Shown here: positions 53,444 to 64,000 of the stretch, piece after piece | Layout: each line of letters starts with the position of its first letter | Numbering within the stretch: the first letter of the stretch is position 1 | NCBI GenBank assembly: GCA_025266875.1 | Contig: JALLLT010000002.1 | Span: 682,001 to 746,000, forward strand | Direction of reading: 5' to 3' | DNA: 64,000 nucleotides | Origin: Fennellomyces sp. T-0311 | Lineage: Eukaryota; Mucoromycota; Mucoromycetes; Mucorales; Lichtheimiaceae | Notes under the pieces: generated by a model | Told to the model about the DNA's origin: nothing | What the model saw: only the letters and a program-made list of their open reading frames with translations | The model's database searches: none | Made by a program: the position numbers and the translations under genes

Positions 53444-56400
53444 ATGGAATCAGGCGCATCAAGCGATCCCGGTGTCAACACCACCGATTCAAATGGCGAT
53501 GATCGCAAAGGCCGGATGCGGCTCTTTCATAGATCGAAGAGTAGTATTAAACTTCTCATGAAGCGACCTCATTCACGTACGCCGTCGGTTGACCAGACAA
53601 CAGAAGCTTCGGAGGAAACGGTACGTGCGTCGTCACCTTCGTCGTCGTCAAGCACAGACTCGGGCGAGCTTGTACTGCAGGTGTCTATCCTGCGAGCTCG
53701 ACACTTGCGGTCCAAAATTGAGGTATATTATAAATTTTCTTATTTCGGACCATGCACCCTTAACCTTATCAAAAATAGGATAGCATGGTGCTGAACCCGT
53801 ATGCCATCGTCAGTTGCGCAGGGCACAAGCAACGCACACACGTCGTCCGCAAATCCAAAGACCCCGAATGGCACTGTACGTTTGATATCAGGCTCCCGCG
53901 CACCCGTCGAAAGCGCCGGCTGTTTTGGACGCACGGTGTGGTCATCACCTTGTGCACAAAGGACAGGTTCAAGTCCGTGTTTCTAGGCCAAATCCGTTTT
54001 CCCATTGACGGCCTGTTTGCTGACAACGCAGCGCAATCGGTAATTATTCCCGCGAAATGCCAAGCCCAATAAAACGTGGTTACTCATCGAATGTTATATT
54101 TTTCTTTACTTAGGCAAAATGGTATACCGTTCAGGAGCCAATGCGTCCCAAGTTTCGCATCCGTCGTCGGAAAAACTATGCCGCCGACGAGCAGATGGGC
54201 GAGATGGAAATCAAGTTTGGCCTGGCGCATGCCGGAAGCAGTACCAGCAGCAACGACGACGAATTGCGCGAGATGTGGAGTGCCTACGTAGAACAGCACC
54301 ACCCGACGCAAGATATCGATAGCTCCTCCTCGCTGCCCTCCGATATGGATAACCTGCAAATGTCAACCCCGACACCCTCGCGATTCAGGCAAAGACGACG
54401 ACGAACGAAGAGCGACAACTCGGTCGCCAAACAAAAGAAGAAGGGCCAGAAGCGTTTCAAGCGTCGCAAAGACTACATTGCCAAGTTCTATTCAGATGTC
54501 GTTGGGGTTGCGTTTCTCGAGATTTCCCACGCCAATGACTTGCCTCCTGAAAGAAACAGTGCGTTTTCTTCTGATATTGAAATCATAGGCAGCATTTACT
54601 AACCATTTTCGCTAGTGACACGCACCGGTTTTGACATGGATCCCTTCGTAATTGTGTCGTACGGCACTTCAACCTTCCGCACACGTGCCATTCGACACAA
54701 TCTCAACCCGGTGTGGAACGAGAAGCTATTCTTTCATGTGCGCAAAAATGAAGCCAAGTACAAGCTCAAGTTTGCGGTGTACGACAAGGACAAGATCACT
54801 GGCCATGATTATGTCGCGTGGAAAGAGATCGCCATCGAAGATGTCATCAATGGCAAGCAAGGCGCCAACACCGAGCCCGTGCTCAAAGATACCATGGTGA
54901 CCGATACCCCTGCTGATGCCATTGACGCCAACATGGATCAACATACCGTCGATCTTGAAATGGTCAATAAACAGCGATGGCAAGATCGTCGTCCAACACT
55001 CACCTTCCGAGCCAAGTTTATGCCATATTCCGAAATGCGCAAACTGTTTTGGGTTGCACTTGCCAAAAACTATGGCGACGATAACATGATCGGACGCCTG
55101 GGTGTCCTTTCCATGCTTGAGAGCTTGGGATCAACCATCTGCGAGGCCACAGTGAATGGATTCTGGGAACGACATAACAAGGATCCAGAGACCGATGATC
55201 TGACCATGGATGAATTGGTCGATAGCCTCGAAAACTTCATGTTGTCTTCCGAGTTACCACAATCAAATGATACTGGTGCTACAATAGGTGCCAGCGATAG
55301 CAGCAGTGACCTCTCCGACTCTGATGACGAATTGGATGACGAAGAACTCGAAGCAGTTGAATTCCTCGATGACTATGACGAACCTATCGAGACTCCATCA
55401 TCTGGTGTCTCGGATGAGGCTGACGGTGACGAGATATTGTACGAGGCGGAAGGTGTCCAATACAACGAACAATCACAACTCGCTTTCGATATGTCGAGAT
55501 CATCATCCGGGAATGGCAAGGATGAACATGAAAAAGTCATCCGTTTAGCAGAATGTCCGATTTGCCATCGGCCCAATTTGTCGAGACGTGCACAGATGGA
55601 TATTGTGACGCATGTAGCCATGTGTGCTGCCAACGACTGGACCACAGTAGACAGGTTCCTGATGGGTGATTTCGTGACCGAAGCCTATGCGCAGCGCCGA
55701 TGGTTCGTCAAACTCGTTAGCAAGGTCGGCTATGGCCGATATCAACTTGGAAGGGTACGTTATTATTTTGATTGCTCACTGCATTTCTGTTAACATGGTG
55801 CTGCAGAACAATGCAAACATCATCGTGCAAGACCGGGAAACTGGTCAGCTGATCGAGGAACGCATGAGTGTGTATGTCCGTCTAGGCATGCGTCTTATTT
55901 ACAAAGGCATGAAGACTGGCATCCAATCTAAAACAGGTAATTTAACCCAAGATGTATTATTTACGGGATTGTTTTGCTCACGCGTTTAATTAACAAACAG
56001 CTCAACGCGTTTTGACGAGCATGACGTTCAAGCAAGGCCGTCGCTATGACTCTCCTCATTCAGCACGCGAAATCGGACCTTTCATCAAGTTCCATAATCT
56101 TGATATGAGCGAAGTCCTGGATCCTATTGAGAGCTTCAAGACCTTCAACGAATTTTTCTATCGCAAATTAAAACCCGGTTCCCGGCCCTGCGAGTTCCCT
56201 GACGATCCCTCAGTTGCAGTTAGTCCAGCTGACTGTCGGATGATGTCTTTTGCAAGTATTGATGACGCCACGCGTTTATGGATTAAAGGGATCGAGTTCA
56301 GCGTGGATAAACTCCTGGATGATCCTGTTCAGGCTGAAAAGTATCAAGGAGGTGCATTAGCCATTTTCCGACTCGCACCTCAGGATTACCATAGGTATTT

Positions 56401-56942
56401 TATTAGCTATATCAAAAAACGGGCCGTCGCTAATAATATGAATAGATTTCATTCACCTGTTGATGGCGATATCACTAGTGTGAAGCACATTTCTGGTCAA
56501 TATTACACTGTAAATCCAATGGCTATTCGAACAACGTAAGTTTAATGCTTGTACTTTGTGGCAATTATATTAAGCGACTTTCAGTCTTGACGTGTACGGC
56601 GAGAACTCGCGTTCGGTGGTAACCATGGATACTGAAGCGTTTGGTGAAGTAGCTGTCGTTCTTATTGGTGCCATGATGGTTGGGTCAATCGTCTTGACTC
56701 CAAAAGAAGGCGACCATTTAGACCGCACGGATGAGCTAGGCTACTTTGCTTTTGGTGGCAGTACCATCGTTGTGCTGTGGCAGAAAGATACCCTTGTTTT
56801 TGATCAAGATTTACTTGAAAATTCAGAGAAGACCTTGGAAACTCTGGTAAGTTTATAATATTTATATCAAAGAGTACTTTTTAATAAGCATACATGTATT
56901 TGGTAGGTCCGTGTTGGTAACCGTATTGGACAACATCCATAA
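53444..56942 (+). CDS. PSD2: Phosphatidylserine decarboxylase, Psd2 type (C2-C2-PSD)
   Basis: Nine exons (53444-53722, 53779-54039, 54114-54558, 54616-55754, 55807-55936, 56001-56394, 56446-56535, 56585-56846, 56907-56942) give 1011 residues. In order: a basic Ser-rich start, a first C2 domain ([13 protein letters not shown]...[11 protein letters not shown]), a second C2 domain ([14 protein letters not shown]...[12 protein letters not shown]), a degenerate EF-hand-like stretch ([15 protein letters not shown]), an acidic linker, a Cys/His motif (ECPICHRPN...HVAMC), and the decarboxylase with [19 protein letters not shown] and a C-terminal GGST. In this family the proenzyme cleaves itself between Gly and Ser (about residues 971/972), making the pyruvoyl cofactor. 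The enzyme makes phosphatidylethanolamine at endosome/Golgi membranes; the C2 domains target it. All key motifs are intact. Confidence 0.94.
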
Positions 56943-57190
56943 TCCAAGGATTTACTTTTTCTATATGTATACTATTATTCTTATATTCTTTTTCTTTGTT
57001 ATTTTCAGGCAGTTGTAGACACCAATCCATATCTCTTTGCACTTGTTCAAAGCATGTACACTTCGTTCTTTCATCCGGATATAAATCCCGTTATATTCCG
57101 TTTTTCTAATCGTCTTGGATACTTTTATGCGTACTGCATACGGATATTTTTACCAGCATAAGTATAGATCAAGACCGAGGTGTCTATTGC

Positions 57191-59297
<2,107 letters not shown>

Positions 59298-61956
59298 AAT
59301 TTCACAGGGTTGCTACTAAAGTTAGCTCGGAGACAGAGAAAGAGAATGCCTTTAATACTTACTTCGATGCATTGAAATCTGTATAAATAAACTATTTGTG
59401 GTTAACTCAAGAATAGCCAAGCCCATACTCTTGTTTTCTTCTATTGTACAATACTGCGCCTTTGTATCTCGGCATTCTGCGTAAATTAGGAATATGTGTG
59501 TCAGCATACTCTTGCCCAGGTTACTGTCCCTGAATTTTACGTAAGCTAATTCTCAACCCTGTTCTTCTCTGATACGCATGTATATATTAAAGGTACACTC
59601 ACTCACCGGTGGTTCGGTAAAAGAAGAAAGTAACTACTATTGATGTTATGCTGTGCATACTATAATCTAATATAGTTGTTGATTTATTATACACGCAAAT
59701 ATGCTTTTTGCTGCGCGCGCCACAGCTTTACGAAATCGGTTCCCGCTTAATTACTGTATTTCCTTGTTTGTCTCACCCTAGAGTGGTTTTCTGTTTAAGA
59801 ACATAAAACCTGGCGATACTAGTGATGCCGAAACGATAGTAAAAGGTTTGATGTATGCAACCATGAGAAAAAATTAGATTTGTAGGAAAAACAGGATTCG
59901 TTTCGTAACACAAACAGATACTTTTTTTCTCAACTATGAAAAGTAATCCTGCAGATATTCGTTTGACTGATGCACGGAATCTTTATGCTGTGTATGTATT
60001 AAGTCACTGTAGTTTTACAAGCCATGAACTTTTGAGCCAGTTTTTTTCTGTTCTTACAGTGCTATTTGTTACGTAAAACTGTACACATATAGCATCTACC
60101 ACAATGTAATATGCTTCATAGTATCACTAAACATCATCGTAAAAAGTAACAATAACCATACATTGGTCGCGGAAAATTCCAAGCTAGCGCATTTTTATAG
60201 GACTATGTTAGCACGCTTACGTAAATATATGGCAATGCCTGCTGGAGAACACAAAGGAGCCGAACGGTCCAGACAGACCTTACAGTGCATTTGATCCATC
60301 TTCCCATTCCCTACCAACATTAAATTATGCGTCAAAGTGATCGAGGGTTGCAACACTTCCATTATTACATAATAGACGAATCATCTGTACATAGTTTATC
60401 TATACCTCCTGCTTTGCACAAATCCAAATACTTCCAGTTTCTTTAGAGCAATACACAACCGTTTTTCGAAAATTTTATGTGATCTGCGATGGAAAGCCGT
60501 TGAACGGAGAAACGGTAAGAACGGAGTAGGACGAACAATGAATAATACATACCTAATCATTAAATACGGCCAATACATCATGTTCCGCTCTTGCGAGACT
60601 CGCCTTTTTTAAGCATGAGTGGAAACGACCGCCCTTGAAACATCGTATAGAATCTGCATCTTACACCAATAGCATATCCTGGTAAGGATCCATGTACACA
60701 CAATCATGGCACTTGGATTAAAAACGGTACCTTGTGCCTGATTGGGGAGTGCTTTATAAACTGAGAAAATTAATGGACGACGGACAAGAGTTATGCGACT
60801 TGGATCGGTAGCTTGGGAAAACTTGGTGGTTTATCGAATGACTATTGCTGATAAATGGCCATCACGCTTAATGATGGAATGGCCTGTGGGATACCACTAG
60901 TAGACTTTAACATGAGGCTGTACAAGTTCTCTGGATTTTTCGCCTGTAAGATGCTATACATATTGATCCAGCATTTCCTTAATCCCTTTTCTATGTTAAA
61001 CGAAACTAAGATCCCACAAATTGAGCAACCTAATAGACTACGCTTATCTTTTACGTAGCCATTCTCCAGCTGTTTTCATTAGATATTGTACTATTGTACT
61101 ACTTTGAATCGGTTAAACGCCGGTAAGCCTTTATGTAGGCACTTCATCAACAACTCCCACAAGTGTTACGCATCAAGACTAGAAGTCATTATTGCTAAAC
61201 ACTAATGATTGACATATGTCAGACTGCGTACATAAGCGTAAAACTAAATTATGGGCAATAGTTGATATTCCCATAGTACAGTACGAATGAAGCACGGGTC
61301 CATTGGCATTGGTGTTTTTTCCCCGCAGCCAATATACTAACCATATTCACAGTGGGTGTTGTCAACCGAAAATCGCAGTTGAATGCTTCAGAATGCCTTT
61401 TAGCGACAAGTGAGTTTCATAGTGCGTCACACAGCCGCCAATTTATCTAAGGTTCGTGTCCTGCACAAGCCCCCTTTGTAGCAGGCAAGAAGCAGGACAA
61501 AAGCTACGCTTAATAGTTGCTTCCTTTCATAGTTTTTTTTAATAATACACTTTCCCGATTGATACTTTACCGTATGCCGCGTTCATCATAGCGAACCAAT
61601 CCTGATACACGTTGCCATTTCTTTGCCGAAGATCTCTGTTGCTGTGGAAATCATCAGTTGGCCTGATTTGTGTGACGATCGGCTATTCGCGTGTAACAAT
61701 ATCGACATGCAGGGTTAAAGAATACGCGTATGTTTTGAGACAAAGTATACGATTTGCAGCACATCTATAGACGGTGCGCATAAATGAGTGCAATTGTAAA
61801 TCACTATTATTTTGGTCTACAAGGCGCCAATTTCTCTGGGTATAACACCTGCTATGTTTTTTTTTGTTTGTTGATTTGTAAAGAAAAATGAAAGTAAAAA
61901 AAAAAAAGAGGTTGCGTACTTCTACTCGCGTACATGTTTAAAGAAAAAAATACTTC
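59298..61956. other. Spacer between the tandem MAPK genes
   Basis: 2.66 kb with no supported gene. It must contain the promoter of paralog 1. Short open frames have no recognisable content. Confidence 0.5.
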
Positions 61957-63977
<2,021 letters not shown>

Positions 63978-64000
63978 CTGCAGACGGGACATTACAACAA

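Noticed and set aside
56395..56445. Open read-through of the PSD2 intron before FHSPVDG
   Set aside because: Family alignment requires R directly before FHSPVDG, which is restored by splicing with good GT-AG sites in phase.
60855..61058. 67-residue open frame between the MAPK genes
   Set aside because: No conserved feature; the region is otherwise riddled with stops.

Overview
This is nuclear DNA of a filamentous fungus. Short GT-AG introns (about 50-65 bp, often two to nine per gene), compact intergenic spaces, Opi1-type, Psd2-type and Slt2-type proteins and a moderate AT bias fit an early-diverging fungus, most likely Mucoromycota. That placement is inference. No tRNA, rRNA or CRISPR was seen. 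Exon joins were worked out by hand from splice sites, reading phase and family similarity.

Layout. 1-6.6 kb holds four plus-strand genes: the 3' part of a multicopper oxidase, a sideroflexin, a PLP aminotransferase and an Opi1-domain protein. 7.35-36.2 kb is the striking part: twelve paralogous genes (called A to L here), all on the minus strand, each with three exons in the standard form, encoding small secreted cysteine-containing proteins I cannot assign to a named family. Nine copies look intact (A, D, E, F, G, I, J, K, L), B lacks its first intron, and C and H look like pseudogenes. Two transposons sit between copies: a CACTA-type DNA transposon (19619-24761, 3-bp TTC target duplication, two divergent intact genes) and a Ty3/Gypsy-type LTR element (28636-35592, 648-bp LTRs with no difference seen by eye, 5-bp AATAG target duplication, no integrase core). 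Small TA-flanked inverted-repeat elements (MITE-like) lie at 12.2, 15.0 and 51.5 kb.

36.6-49.5 kb is ordinary, gene-dense housekeeping sequence: SAGA subunit Sgf11, a tandem CCCH zinc-finger protein, an acidic unknown, a secreted double-psi beta-barrel protein, a WDR92-like WD40 protein, UTP11, a Rad60/Esc2-type SUMO-like protein and an RA-PH adaptor. 49.5-53.4 kb is gene-poor with a decayed Gypsy fragment. 53.4-57 kb is a Psd2-type phosphatidylserine decarboxylase. 57.2-64 kb holds two tandem Slt2-type MAP kinase genes with matching exon boundaries, the second running off the right edge.

Functional threads: lipid and membrane control (Opi1-like protein, Psd2), cell-wall stress signalling (two MAPKs, an RA-PH adaptor), ribosome biogenesis (UTP11), chromatin and genome maintenance (Sgf11, Rad60). 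The secreted-protein array is the best candidate for an undescribed system: its conserved gene structure and TATA boxes, combined with very variable C-terminal tails, broken copies and nearby recent transposons, look like a locally expanding, fast-evolving family.
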